Positions 9,701-17,263 of a stretch of DNA of 64,000 nucleotides are shown piece after piece. The stretch spans positions 124,001-188,000 of the forward strand of contig NZ_JAYKTT020000012.1 in assembly GCF_038404745.2 (NCBI RefSeq), read 5' to 3'. The notes below the pieces were generated by a model that had not been told where the DNA came from, did no database searches, and saw only the letters and a program-made list of their open reading frames with translations. Origin of the DNA: Chlorogloeopsis sp038404745. Its GTDB lineage: Bacteria > Cyanobacteriota > Cyanobacteriia > Cyanobacteriales > Nostocaceae. The number at the start of each line of letters is the position of its first letter. The first letter of the stretch is position 1. The position numbers and the translations under genes are program-made.

Positions 9701-10385
9701 GCGTGTAGTTGCAGATGCTCAAATTACCGTTACTGACACTGGCAAAGGCATCAATCCAAAATTTTTACCACTAATATTTGATTACTTTTGTCAAGAGGAC
9801 GCCTCAACCACCAGAAAATTTGGCGGACTAGGGTTAGGACTGGCAATTGTCCGTAAGTTAGTAGAACTACACGGCGGTATGATTGAGGCTAATAGCCCAG
9901 GTATGGGGCAGGGAGCTACTTTCATTGTCAGACTACCGTTAATGACTCCTCACTTAGAGACTTCTGTTGACAAACAACGGCAAGATGTATCGTTGGATTT
10001 AAGCGGCATCAAAATTTTAGTTGTAGATGATGATGCCGATTCGCGGGATTTTGTGAGCTTTGTGCTGGAATTGTATGGGGCAGAAATTATTAAAGCTGCA
10101 TCGGCACCTGAAGCGCTACAAATTTTGGCACACTCAAAGCTAGATATTCTTATTAGTGATATTGGTATGCCTGAGATGGATGGCTATCAAATGTTACGAC
10201 AAATTAGAAGTAGGACAGCGGATCATGGTGGACAAATTCCTGCCATTGCACTTACAGCCTATGCTGGAGAATTTGACCAACAACAAGCACTTACGGCAGG
10301 TTTTCAACTGCACATCCCTAAACCATTGGAACCAGAGACTCTAGCCGCCGCAGTTGCCAGATTGGCTGGAGTGACCAAAAAATGA
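6723..10385 (+). CDS. Hybrid sensor histidine kinase: pseudo-receiver, five PAS-like regions, HisKA, HATPase, receiver
   Basis: This 1220-residue soluble protein has no membrane segment. Domain order: an N-terminal receiver-like domain (1-135); five PAS/PAC-like regions (about 148-270, 278-400, 440-560, 570-695 and 700-830); HisKA with SHELRTPLNP, predicted phospho-His at 860; HATPase with NLLSNAVKFT, VTDTGKGI and GGLGLGLAIV; and a C-terminal receiver with phosphoacceptor Asp at 1146 in SDIGMPEMDG. In the N-terminal receiver the phosphoacceptor position is Lys67 (LLKYHLNDGDG instead of LLDY), the switch Thr is Asp (VIIDGD) and the conserved Lys is Tyr (YLVYDQ), so it probably cannot be phosphorylated. 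The many PAS regions suggest cytosolic sensing of light, redox or small ligands. The output partner is not in the neighbourhood. Confidence 0.93.
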   Translation: MLTQRQHTILIVDDVQDNREKYRCYLTTDSDITYTILEAKSAKDTLALCCTLANGSKSCTLDVILLKYHLNDGDGLEVLAALKAQLGKTCPPVVIIDGDNSAIAVRAIKGGAEDYLVYDQLTSEQLRYTMQSAIENAELRRALHESEERFRTSVENMLDCFGIYSAIRNEVGEIVDFRVEYVNAAACEANQMTKEQQLGKRLCELLPAHRESGLFAEYCRVVETGEPLVKESLIYSDVYGHKRLTRAFDIRVTKLEDGFVAAWRDITQTKQSEEEALRESERRFRAIFNSTFQFIGLLTIDGILIEVNQTALDFGGLTHADVINHPFWETRWWTISSQTQEQLKAAIAQAASGEFVRYEVDIWGAGEQVTTIDFSLKPVRDESGQVSLLIPEGRDISERVRLRGDRQKLEASLQAANKQLEQRVVERTAQLQQANATIAEREATLRAYYDNAPMQMGVVELTENDIIHIYDNAATCRFFGRQPGSTSKKLASELGAPPTAIQTWLTQYHKSQAQGKPVQFEYIHEDSQSNLRYLSVTVFPIDPALFGCPRFCYVAEDISERKRVEEALRQSQAQLQQQLAEIESIYQSAPIGLNVIDTNLRFVRINERLAQINGLPAQEHIGRTVREVLPHLADEVEPLLRQVLAGEPLLNVEIHGETPAQPGVQRIWLEHFLPLKVNNQIIGISTVCEEITDRKQHEAKLRQVLQKLNFHVENSPLGVIEWDRDFRVSRFSKEAERIFGWQAEELLGKRFDEWKLIYEEDTERVTSIVKRLAEGIEPRVAIQNRNYTKAGTVIDCQWYDSALLDESGNLVSVLSLVLDVSDRVRLLAERERVLQQEQAAREQAERANRVKDEFLAVLSHELRTPLNPILGWAKLLKSGKLNAQKTAEALNIIERNAKLQVDLIEDLLDVSRILQGKLTLNVSTINLESIISAAIETVRLAAETKEIQIQTIIEPNVGQVAGDPARLQQVVWNLLSNAVKFTSTGGRVEIKLERVVADAQITVTDTGKGINPKFLPLIFDYFCQEDASTTRKFGGLGLGLAIVRKLVELHGGMIEANSPGMGQGATFIVRLPLMTPHLETSVDKQRQDVSLDLSGIKILVVDDDADSRDFVSFVLELYGAEIIKAASAPEALQILAHSKLDILISDIGMPEMDGYQMLRQIRSRTADHGGQIPAIALTAYAGEFDQQQALTAGFQLHIPKPLEPETLAAAVARLAGVTKK

Positions 10386-10392
10386 CCACAGG

Positions 10393-10683
10393 CTAATTCC
10401 AATCTTGTTCTTCCCTCTTAGCACGACTTTTGTAAATTCCGCCTAGATCATGAAGAGCGCGAGTTTTCTCGAATAACTCCGCTTCGCTCAAACCCCACTG
10501 CTGCATAATTTGATCTAAATCCTGTTGAATGTCTCGCGCCCCAGGAAAGCCTTGATAGCGAATGCGTAGCCTTGCTAGTTCTGCTAAATTATACTCTGTC
10601 GCTTCCTGAGCCATTAAATTCTCAACTAAAGGGCGATCGCGATTATATAAGGGATGTTGTTGATCTTTAGCTTCTGCGCTCAT
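10393..10683 (-). CDS. DUF3288 family protein
   Basis: The 96-residue sequence KDQQHPLYNRDRPLVENLMAQ ... LARLRIRYQGFPGARDIQQDLDQIMQQWGLSE ... HDLGGIYKSR matches the small cyanobacterial DUF3288 family as I know it. It is soluble, mostly helical and lacks catalytic motifs; its function is unknown. It is convergent with the hybrid kinase gene (7 bp between stops). Confidence 0.8.
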   Translation of the reverse strand: MSAEAKDQQHPLYNRDRPLVENLMAQEATEYNLAELARLRIRYQGFPGARDIQQDLDQIMQQWGLSEAELFEKTRALHDLGGIYKSRAKREEQDWN

Positions 10684-10944
10684 AATTGAGTGTGATATCG
10701 TTGGTAGTTGTTAATTGTTAATTGCTATTAGCCATTAGCCATTAACTATTTTCCACTCCCTCATCTGTATTTTCTGCTTCTGGGAATAGGTGGCAAACAC
10801 ACCTTTGCCCTTACGGCTCTCCTCACTGCGGTTAAACTGGAAATAAAGATACATTATCCGTAAGGACAATCATTAGACAAAAGTTCAGGTGAGGGTGAAT
10901 ATAATTTTGCCCATAGCCCAAGCAGCAAGGGAGCAAGACCCGCT

Positions 10945-13398
10945 ATGTTTGAACATTTTACTTCCGAAGCTATTAAAGTAGTTATGCTCGCCCAGGAGGA
11001 AGCACGTCGGCTGGGTCACAACTTTGTAGGGACTGAACAAATTCTCCTGGGTTTGCTAGGAGAAGGAACTGGGGTTGCTGCCAAAGTGCTGACGGAATTG
11101 GGCGTTACTCTCAAAGACGCACGTCGCGAAGTCGAAAGAATTATCGGTCGGGGTTCTGGCTTTGTACCGCCAGAAATTCCTTTTACCCCGAAAGTAAAAA
11201 CTTTGTTCGAGCAATCATTTAAAGAAGCTCGCAATCTCGGACACAATTATATTGGTACTGAACACTTGCTTTTGGGGCTAACTGAGGCAGGTGAAGGAGT
11301 CGCCGCTAAAGTACTACAAAATTTAGGGGTTGATCTCTCACAAATTCGCACTATAGTAATTCGTCGTTTGGGTGAAGTAACATCTGTCGGTGCTGGTAGC
11401 AGTGGCAGTCCCAGACGTACCCAAACGCTTACTTTAGAAGAATATGGTAGAAATCTTACCAAACTAGCACAAGAAGGTAAGCTTGATCCTGTAGTCGGTC
11501 GCGAAAAGGAAATTGAACGTTCAGTCCAAATTCTTGGTCGTCGCACAAAGAATAACCCAGTTTTAATTGGCGAACCTGGAGTTGGTAAGACAGCGATCGC
11601 CGAAGGTTTAGCCCAACGTATTGCCAACCAAGATGTCCCTGACATTCTCCAAGACAAGCAAGTTATCAGCCTGGATATGGGCTTATTGGTAGCAGGCACT
11701 CGCTTCCGTGGCGATTTTGAGGAACGTCTCAAAAAAATCATGGAGGAAATCCGTTCTACTGGTAACATCATCCTCGTGATTGATGAAATGCACACCCTTG
11801 TTGGAGCAGGTGGTGTAGAAGGTGGCATGGATGCTGCTAATATCCTCAAGCCAGCATTGGCAAAGGGAGAAATGCAGTGTATTGGTGCAACGACCCTGGA
11901 TGAGTATCGCCAGCATATCGAACGCGATGCTGCACTAGAGCGCCGTTTTCAACCAATCATGGTTGGCGAACCCTCGGTAGAAGAAACTCTCGAAATTCTC
12001 CATGGCTTACGTTCAGCTTATGAGCAACACCATAGAGTCCAAATTTTGGATGAAGCCCTAGTTGCTGCCGCTCAATTATCTGATCGCTACATTAGTGATC
12101 GCTTCTTACCAGATAAAGCGATCGACTTGATTGACGAAGCTGGTTCTCGCGTCCGTTTGCGGCACTCAACCGCTGTTGCTAATCGCGAACTCAAACGTGA
12201 ATTAGCCACAATTACCAAAGCCAAAGACGAAGCCGTCAGAGCACAAAACTTTGACAAAGCAGGAAATTTACGCGATCGCGAGTTGGAAATTGAAGCTCAA
12301 CTAGCTGAACCACAAGATGGTCAATCTGTCAACAAACCTGTTGTTGATGAAGAAGACATCGCTCAAATTGTCGCTTCTTGGACTAACATCCCTGTCAACA
12401 AGCTAACCGAATCTGAGTCCGAAATGCTGTTGCATTTAGAAGACACCCTGCATCAGCGGCTCATCGGTCAAGAGCAAGCAGTGACGGCAGTATCTCGTGC
12501 CATCCGCCGCGCTCGTGTAGGCTTGAAAAATCCGAATCGACCAATTGCTAGCTTTATTTTCTCTGGCCCGACTGGAGTTGGCAAGACAGAATTGGCGAAA
12601 GCTTTAGCAGCTTACTTCTTCGGTTCTGAAGAAGCAATGATTCGCCTTGATATGTCTGAATTTATGGAACGCCATACCGTCTCCAAGCTGATTGGTTCAC
12701 CTCCTGGTTACGTAGGATACGACGAAGGCGGCCAGTTAACCGAAGCAGTGCGACGTAGACCATACACAGTGTTGCTATTCGACGAAATCGAGAAAGCGCA
12801 CCCCGATGTATTCAATATGCTGCTGCAAATGATGGATGATGGCCGTCTCACCGATGCCAAAGGTCGAGTAGTGGACTTTAAAAACACACTGATCATTTTG
12901 ACTTCCAACATCGGTTCTCGCGTCATTGAAAAAGGCGGCGGTGGTTTAGGCTTCCAGTTTGGCGAAGATGAAGCCGAAGCAAGTTACAACCGCATTAAGT
13001 CTTTGGTGAACGAAGAGCTAAAAGCTTACTTCCGTCCAGAATTCCTTAATCGTCTAGACGAGATAATTGTCTTCACTCAACTCAAGAGAGATGAAGTTAA
13101 GCAAATCGCACAGATTATGCTCAAGGAAGTTGCTAGCCGCTTAACTGAAAAGGATATTGCCTTAGAAGTTACAGAACGTTTCCAAGAACGTGTAGTCCAA
13201 GAAGGCTACAACCCCAGTTACGGTGCAAGACCTTTACGTCGGGCAATTATGCGCCTCTTAGAAGATTCTCTGGCTGAGGCAATGTTATCTGGTCAAATCG
13301 TAGCAGGTGACACAGCTATTGTAGATGTTGACGATGATGGTCAGGTAATAGTAAGCAAGTCAGAAAAACCAGAGTTGCTTTTAGCAAGTGTTGGCTAA
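10945..13398 (+). CDS. clpC: ATP-dependent Clp protease ATPase subunit ClpC
   Basis: The 817-residue protein opens MFEHFTSEAIKVVMLAQEEARRLGHNFVGTEQ, the ClpC N-domain with two repeats (to about 150). AAA+ module 1 has Walker A GEPGVGKT and Walker B VIDEMHTL. A UVR/coiled-coil middle segment (FDKAGNLRDRELEIEAQL) sits near 440. AAA+ module 2 has GPTGVGKT, LLFDEIEKAH and the ClpP-docking loop in ESLVNEELKAYF...GLGFQFGE. ClpC unfolds substrates for ClpP/ClpR and is essential and abundant in cyanobacteria. The TTGTAG-independent upstream region is short, and a good terminator follows at 13498-13526. Confidence 0.97.
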   Translation: MFEHFTSEAIKVVMLAQEEARRLGHNFVGTEQILLGLLGEGTGVAAKVLTELGVTLKDARREVERIIGRGSGFVPPEIPFTPKVKTLFEQSFKEARNLGHNYIGTEHLLLGLTEAGEGVAAKVLQNLGVDLSQIRTIVIRRLGEVTSVGAGSSGSPRRTQTLTLEEYGRNLTKLAQEGKLDPVVGREKEIERSVQILGRRTKNNPVLIGEPGVGKTAIAEGLAQRIANQDVPDILQDKQVISLDMGLLVAGTRFRGDFEERLKKIMEEIRSTGNIILVIDEMHTLVGAGGVEGGMDAANILKPALAKGEMQCIGATTLDEYRQHIERDAALERRFQPIMVGEPSVEETLEILHGLRSAYEQHHRVQILDEALVAAAQLSDRYISDRFLPDKAIDLIDEAGSRVRLRHSTAVANRELKRELATITKAKDEAVRAQNFDKAGNLRDRELEIEAQLAEPQDGQSVNKPVVDEEDIAQIVASWTNIPVNKLTESESEMLLHLEDTLHQRLIGQEQAVTAVSRAIRRARVGLKNPNRPIASFIFSGPTGVGKTELAKALAAYFFGSEEAMIRLDMSEFMERHTVSKLIGSPPGYVGYDEGGQLTEAVRRRPYTVLLFDEIEKAHPDVFNMLLQMMDDGRLTDAKGRVVDFKNTLIILTSNIGSRVIEKGGGGLGFQFGEDEAEASYNRIKSLVNEELKAYFRPEFLNRLDEIIVFTQLKRDEVKQIAQIMLKEVASRLTEKDIALEVTERFQERVVQEGYNPSYGARPLRRAIMRLLEDSLAEAMLSGQIVAGDTAIVDVDDDGQVIVSKSEKPELLLASVG

Positions 13399-13497
13399 TC
13401 TTTACTATGACCACACCAACATTTGCCAGTACTCTAATTCCCTACGCTGGGTAAAACAATCGAGTAACTCCTTCAAGCAAAAATTTGGTGAATATTT

Positions 13498-13526
13498 ACC
13501 CCTGGTAGTATTATCAGGGGTTTTAT
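13498..13526 (+). terminator. Rho-independent terminator after clpC
   Basis: The hairpin has arms acccctggta and ttatcaggggt (one G-T pair) around a 3-4 base loop and is followed by ttttatctta. It lies 100 bp downstream of the clpC stop. Confidence 0.75.
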
Positions 13527-13599
13527 CTTATATCAATCTTTGAAAGAAACGCTCAAGAGTGAATTTACCGAATCTAATACCCCCTTTACCCTAGACAAG

Positions 13600-13633
13600 A
13601 AAACCCGCGCCGTTACTAAAGTTCGGCGTCGGG
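13600..13633 (-). terminator. Probable terminator of the secreted-protein gene
   Basis: Read on the minus strand, cccgacgccg and cggcgcggg form a GC-rich stem with one bulge, followed at once by ttttcttg. It is placed 31 bp past the stop of the 13664-14320 gene. Confidence 0.65.
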
Positions 13634-13663
13634 AATGAGTATGTCACTACTAGTAAATTAGAA

Positions 13664-14320
13664 TTAGTTCAAAAAGACACTGCCATTTTCTTGGATTCTG
13701 ATCGCACCTTGATTGTTAGTAGCAGTTGTCTGTTCATCTAAAGATAGTTCTAACAAACCAGACTCAGATTCCGTGGGAGTAAACTTCAAAAACCCCTGAT
13801 CTTGGCGAACAGCAGTAATCGTAACTGCTACTGGTAAATCTCGCAGCACAACTTCGTCTCTACCAGAGAGCAAACGCTTTCCAGTATGGCCAATCACTTC
13901 ATAAGCAACGACAGCATTAGTATTATTTTTAATTCTCACATTTACTCTGCCGTCTGTGGGCGTCACTGTGGCGATGGGCGCTTGTTGCGTTTGTGGCAGA
14001 GGTGGCTGAACAGGAACAGCGGTTGATGTACCAGGAGTACCCGGTTCTACTTGTTGAACTCCTGCCTCTAGAGCTGGTGCAGTAGCCTGTGGTTGCATTC
14101 TCTGCGTTAAAGCATTAGGCGGACATCCTTGCGGAACTAAAACTCTACTATTATGCGGCTCCTCGTAAAAAATACTAGGACAGGGATTAACTTGAGAACC
14201 AGAACGAATCGAAGACTGTTGTTGAGCCATAGCTGCGTATGGTATTGCTGGCAAGCCAATCAGCAAGCCTCCGCCAATAGCACCTACTAACCCAGCAGAT
14301 TTACGAAAAGTTTTATTCAT
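13664..14320 (-). CDS. Secreted protein of unknown function
   Basis: The 218-residue protein has a clear Sec signal peptide (MNKTFRKSAGLVGAIGGGLLIGLPAIPYAAMAQQ, cleavage probably after AMA). A Pro/Gln/Thr-rich linker (about 75-125) follows, then a C-terminal beta-rich domain (TDGRVNVRIKNNTNAVVAYEVIGHTGKRLLSGRDEVVLRDLPVAVTITAVR). That domain resembles small beta-sandwich modules in cyanobacterial envelope proteins. I do not recognise a family with a known role. A GC-rich hairpin plus T-run follows the stop, so it is likely monocistronic. Confidence 0.75.
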   Translation of the reverse strand: MNKTFRKSAGLVGAIGGGLLIGLPAIPYAAMAQQQSSIRSGSQVNPCPSIFYEEPHNSRVLVPQGCPPNALTQRMQPQATAPALEAGVQQVEPGTPGTSTAVPVQPPLPQTQQAPIATVTPTDGRVNVRIKNNTNAVVAYEVIGHTGKRLLSGRDEVVLRDLPVAVTITAVRQDQGFLKFTPTESESGLLELSLDEQTTATNNQGAIRIQENGSVFLN

Positions 14321-14850
14321 GATTTACCTCTAGCCTTACAACAATCAAATAAAGCTCAATCACTAAGTTGTTTAAAAAATTTTTGATTTCTATAAATCTA
14401 AAGTATTAATTTATAAATTAACAAATGAAGAAAATATAATTCCTCTAACTGAAGAGATGTAATTAAAGAAAAAATTATATTTTTGTTTCAACCAAAAGAA
14501 TGATAAAGTTGGTAAATTTTATATTTAATTGTTTATTTTTCTAAATTATTAGTTAATATAATCATATATTTAAGAGTAGTTAGGATAATTTTATTTTGTT
14601 AATATACATCTACTTTGAGTATTAGTTGAATTTTAAATCTCAAGGTAGATGACTTTATAAATAAAATTTTTAATAGAAATTGTGTGTCAATTTGCAAACA
14701 CGGATGGGCGATCGCGTAACTCAAACTTTGGATACATAACATCATCAACTTCTGGAAGATGTTAAGTATTTTTGACCTGTGCGACTCTTGGTTAAGAAGA
14801 AAGCAGACACGCCTTAAAAAAGTAAATATTAAGAAGCACAGGAAAAAACA
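14321..14850. other. AT-rich divergent intergenic region
   Basis: About 530 bp, very AT-rich between 14340 and 14640, with one HIP1 site near 14709. It must carry the promoters of the secreted-protein gene (minus) and the DUF2267 gene (plus). A minus-strand open frame here (14599-15081) runs through AT-rich, Phe/Leu-rich sequence and overlaps the DUF2267 gene; I do not regard it as coding. Confidence 0.5.
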
Positions 14851-15390
14851 ATGCCAGACGAAACAATAAGAAAAGACCTTCCGGAAATTGATCCAACAGA
14901 GATTGAAGACACTAGAACTTTTATCGCTGATGAGCATAGATCTTTCCTTGAGAAGGTTATGGTCAAAGCTGGATTTGCAGACCTGTACGATGCTAGAGAC
15001 TTTACCGAAGTTGTATTTCGCGTCATGCGTGACTTGATGACGACAGAAGCCGCAGATCGCGTCGAGGCAGAACTGCATCAAGAGGCTGTACCTACCAACG
15101 AAAAAGCCCTACAGATGGAAGTTGCTGAACTCTGGAGAGACACTAATCCAATTGTGGGATTTTTAAGCAGAGTTCGTCCACCTTGGCAAGGCCCAGGCAT
15201 CTTCAAAATTGATTCTGATCGTTTCCTATTTAGGGTTGCAAATGAATCAGGGATGCCGAGAAGCGTTGAACGAGAGCAAGCAGTACAAGCCGTATTCTCT
15301 GCTACCAAAGATGAGCTTTCCGAGGAACGGATTCAGGAAATCGCAAGTTGGCTCCCCGGACATGTACGTGAACTTTGGGAACAGGCTTAA
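14851..15390 (+). CDS. DUF2267 domain protein
   Basis: The 179-residue soluble protein has the DUF2267 pattern: SFLEKVMVKAGFADLYDARDFTEVVFRVMRDLMTTEAADRVEAELH in the first half and REQAVQAVFSATKDELSEERIQEIASWLPGHVRELWEQA in the second, two helical repeats. Members are frequent next to stress genes, but the biochemical role is unknown. A plausible ribosome-binding site (cacagg) lies about 10 bases before the ATG. It appears to be a single-gene unit with a long AT-rich leader. Confidence 0.8.
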   Translation: MPDETIRKDLPEIDPTEIEDTRTFIADEHRSFLEKVMVKAGFADLYDARDFTEVVFRVMRDLMTTEAADRVEAELHQEAVPTNEKALQMEVAELWRDTNPIVGFLSRVRPPWQGPGIFKIDSDRFLFRVANESGMPRSVEREQAVQAVFSATKDELSEERIQEIASWLPGHVRELWEQA

Positions 15391-15501
15391 TTAATATAAT
15401 TAATAAAGTCACCTTCCAAAAAGCAATCTTGCAATATCACCCATAACAAATCTGCAAACTTTACCAGTCTTCAGACAAGGCACAGGCAGAAGGTATTCCT
15501 A

Positions 15502-17022
15502 CTAATTGCCTTCTGCTATCTGCCTTTTATCTTCTGCCTTCTTCAAGGGTAAAGTGACGGTAATTGTTGTGCCAATACCAACAGCACTGTCAACTTGGAT
15601 TTGTCCTTGGTGATTTTCAACAATAGCTTGGGCGATCGCTAACCCTAATCCTGAACCAGTGGTATTTTCTGCTGCTGTCTTCTCATTAGTATGAGTGCGT
15701 GCCGGATCTACTCGATAAAAACGGTCAAATAAGCGGGGTAAGGCTTCTTTTGGAATACCAATACCAGTATCACCGATTTTAATTTGTAAATGAGGGCCGC
15801 TATAGTAACGCAGTCCAGAAACGCGATTTATCCCCTCTATCCGTTCTAATTCTACATTTACCCGTCCACCAGACGGAGTGTAACGTAAGGCATTGCCAAT
15901 TAAATTTGTAAACAACCGCACTAGCTGATCCCAATTGCCCACAAATGAGAACCAATCTTCTAGTATTTCAGGGCTAATTTCTAGGCTAGGAGGATCAATG
16001 AATTTGAAGGTAAGAGTAATATTTTTTTCAGTTGCTAACAGTTGCTGTTCTTCTACCACTTCCATTAGCAAAGCATCTAAAGGACAAGGAGAAAAACTTT
16101 CTTTGCTAATACCGCTATCTTGCCGTGCCAAAAAGAGTAAATCGTTAACTAATCTACCTAAGCGTTGTGTTAGCCGTTCTATTAACTTTAATTGTTGTTT
16201 GTAATGTAAAAGTGTAGGGCTATCGGTCTGTGCTAACTCCAAGTCAGTCAGGGCAACTTGTACATTTGTTTGAATTAGAGCAATGGGACTTCTGAGTTCG
16301 TGAGAAGCATCAGCAGTAAACTGCTTGAGACGTTGATAAGACTCCCGTACAGGTTCCATAGCTTTACCAGACAGAAACCAACCGCTTGCCGCTACAGAAA
16401 CCACCATTAACCCAGTACCTAATGCCAAATCAAAAATCAACTGCCGACTCGGTTTTGTAACTTCAAACCAGGGATGGCTAACACGCAGATATCCTAACAC
16501 CTGTTTGCCAATTTCTACCCGTTGCGTGACTTGCCGTAATAAAACTCCTGATTCTTCAGCATGAAATTTTGAGCCAGCAGATGAAATGAGTGAGAAAGTG
16601 GGAAGATTCTTCTCCTTGTCCCCTGTTCCCTGTCCCCCCAACCCTCCTCTCCTCACCACATACACAGTTTCTCCAGTGCGATTGACGTGAATGGGAATAT
16701 CTAGCGGTTCTGATAAAGTTGACCAAAGTAATTCACCAGTGGGGCTAAACCACTCTAAGTCAATATGATCATCTTCTGCGCTATCGGCATTGCCACGAAA
16801 ACTCGCCTCCACATTTATACGGTATTTACCAATGTCAGAGTTAACAGATTCAATGACAAGCGATCGCTCTACTATTTCCACCACATGATTCAAAGTATCG
16901 TCAATCCGCTCAATCAAAGTGCTGCGGACATACAAATATACGCCAATGGCAAATAATAGCAGTAGTACGGCAGTTATAGCAGTGTACCAAAGAGCAAGAC
17001 GGCGACGAGTAGTTTGAAACAT
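15502..17022 (-). CDS. Membrane sensor histidine kinase (RppB/NrsS-like)
   Basis: The 506-residue protein has a membrane helix at 11-31, an extracytoplasmic region of about 160 residues, a second helix at 195-217, HisKA with DASHELRSPIAL (phospho-His241) and HATPase with NLIGNALRYT, IGDTGIGIP and GSGLGLAIAQ. The N-terminal sequence LALWYTAITAVLLLLFAIGVYLY resembles the cyanobacterial RppB/NrsS kinases; this is from memory and should be checked. The usual neighbouring response regulator is missing on both sides, so the kinase is an orphan here. The sensor domain contains an in-frame GGQGTGDKEKN segment (about residues 127-140) encoded by a dispersed GGGACAGGG-type repeat. Confidence 0.9.
   Translation of the reverse strand: MFQTTRRRLALWYTAITAVLLLLFAIGVYLYVRSTLIERIDDTLNHVVEIVERSLVIESVNSDIGKYRINVEASFRGNADSAEDDHIDLEWFSPTGELLWSTLSEPLDIPIHVNRTGETVYVVRRGGLGGQGTGDKEKNLPTFSLISSAGSKFHAEESGVLLRQVTQRVEIGKQVLGYLRVSHPWFEVTKPSRQLIFDLALGTGLMVVSVAASGWFLSGKAMEPVRESYQRLKQFTADASHELRSPIALIQTNVQVALTDLELAQTDSPTLLHYKQQLKLIERLTQRLGRLVNDLLFLARQDSGISKESFSPCPLDALLMEVVEEQQLLATEKNITLTFKFIDPPSLEISPEILEDWFSFVGNWDQLVRLFTNLIGNALRYTPSGGRVNVELERIEGINRVSGLRYYSGPHLQIKIGDTGIGIPKEALPRLFDRFYRVDPARTHTNEKTAAENTTGSGLGLAIAQAIVENHQGQIQVDSAVGIGTTITVTLPLKKAEDKRQIAEGN
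16616..16641 (-). repeat. GGGACAGGG-type dispersed repeat inside the sensor domain of the histidine kinase
   Basis: On the minus strand the bases read ggggggacagggaacagg and on to ggacaag, coding G-G-Q-G-T-G-D-K. The same unit in the same codon phase is present in mutS around 5680-5710. Confidence 0.75.
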
Positions 17023-17263
17023 ACAGTAGAAGTCAGAAGTCAGAATACAGAAGTAAAACAGGCGTTATACCAGGCTTTGAGACGAAGATTTATACCTCAC
17101 TCATCCGCAAACTGGTGTAGTTGTAGCAATCAAATACAGAACTATTAGCGATCGCTAGTTTTATGCTGCCCTGTTTCAAGAATCAACAGAATTGGAAATG
17201 AAGTTTAAATTAGAACCCATCTGACAATCTAAACAAACTTCATTACTTGCGGAGGATATAAAA

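Noticed and set aside
11247..11849. Long minus-strand open frame (200 codons) opposite clpC
   Set aside because: It is the antisense shadow of the conserved ClpC coding sequence, rich in Ser/Arg/Pro and without family features.
14599..15081. 160-codon minus-strand frame overlapping the DUF2267 gene start
   Set aside because: It combines AT-rich noncoding sequence with the antisense of a recognised gene; no family features.
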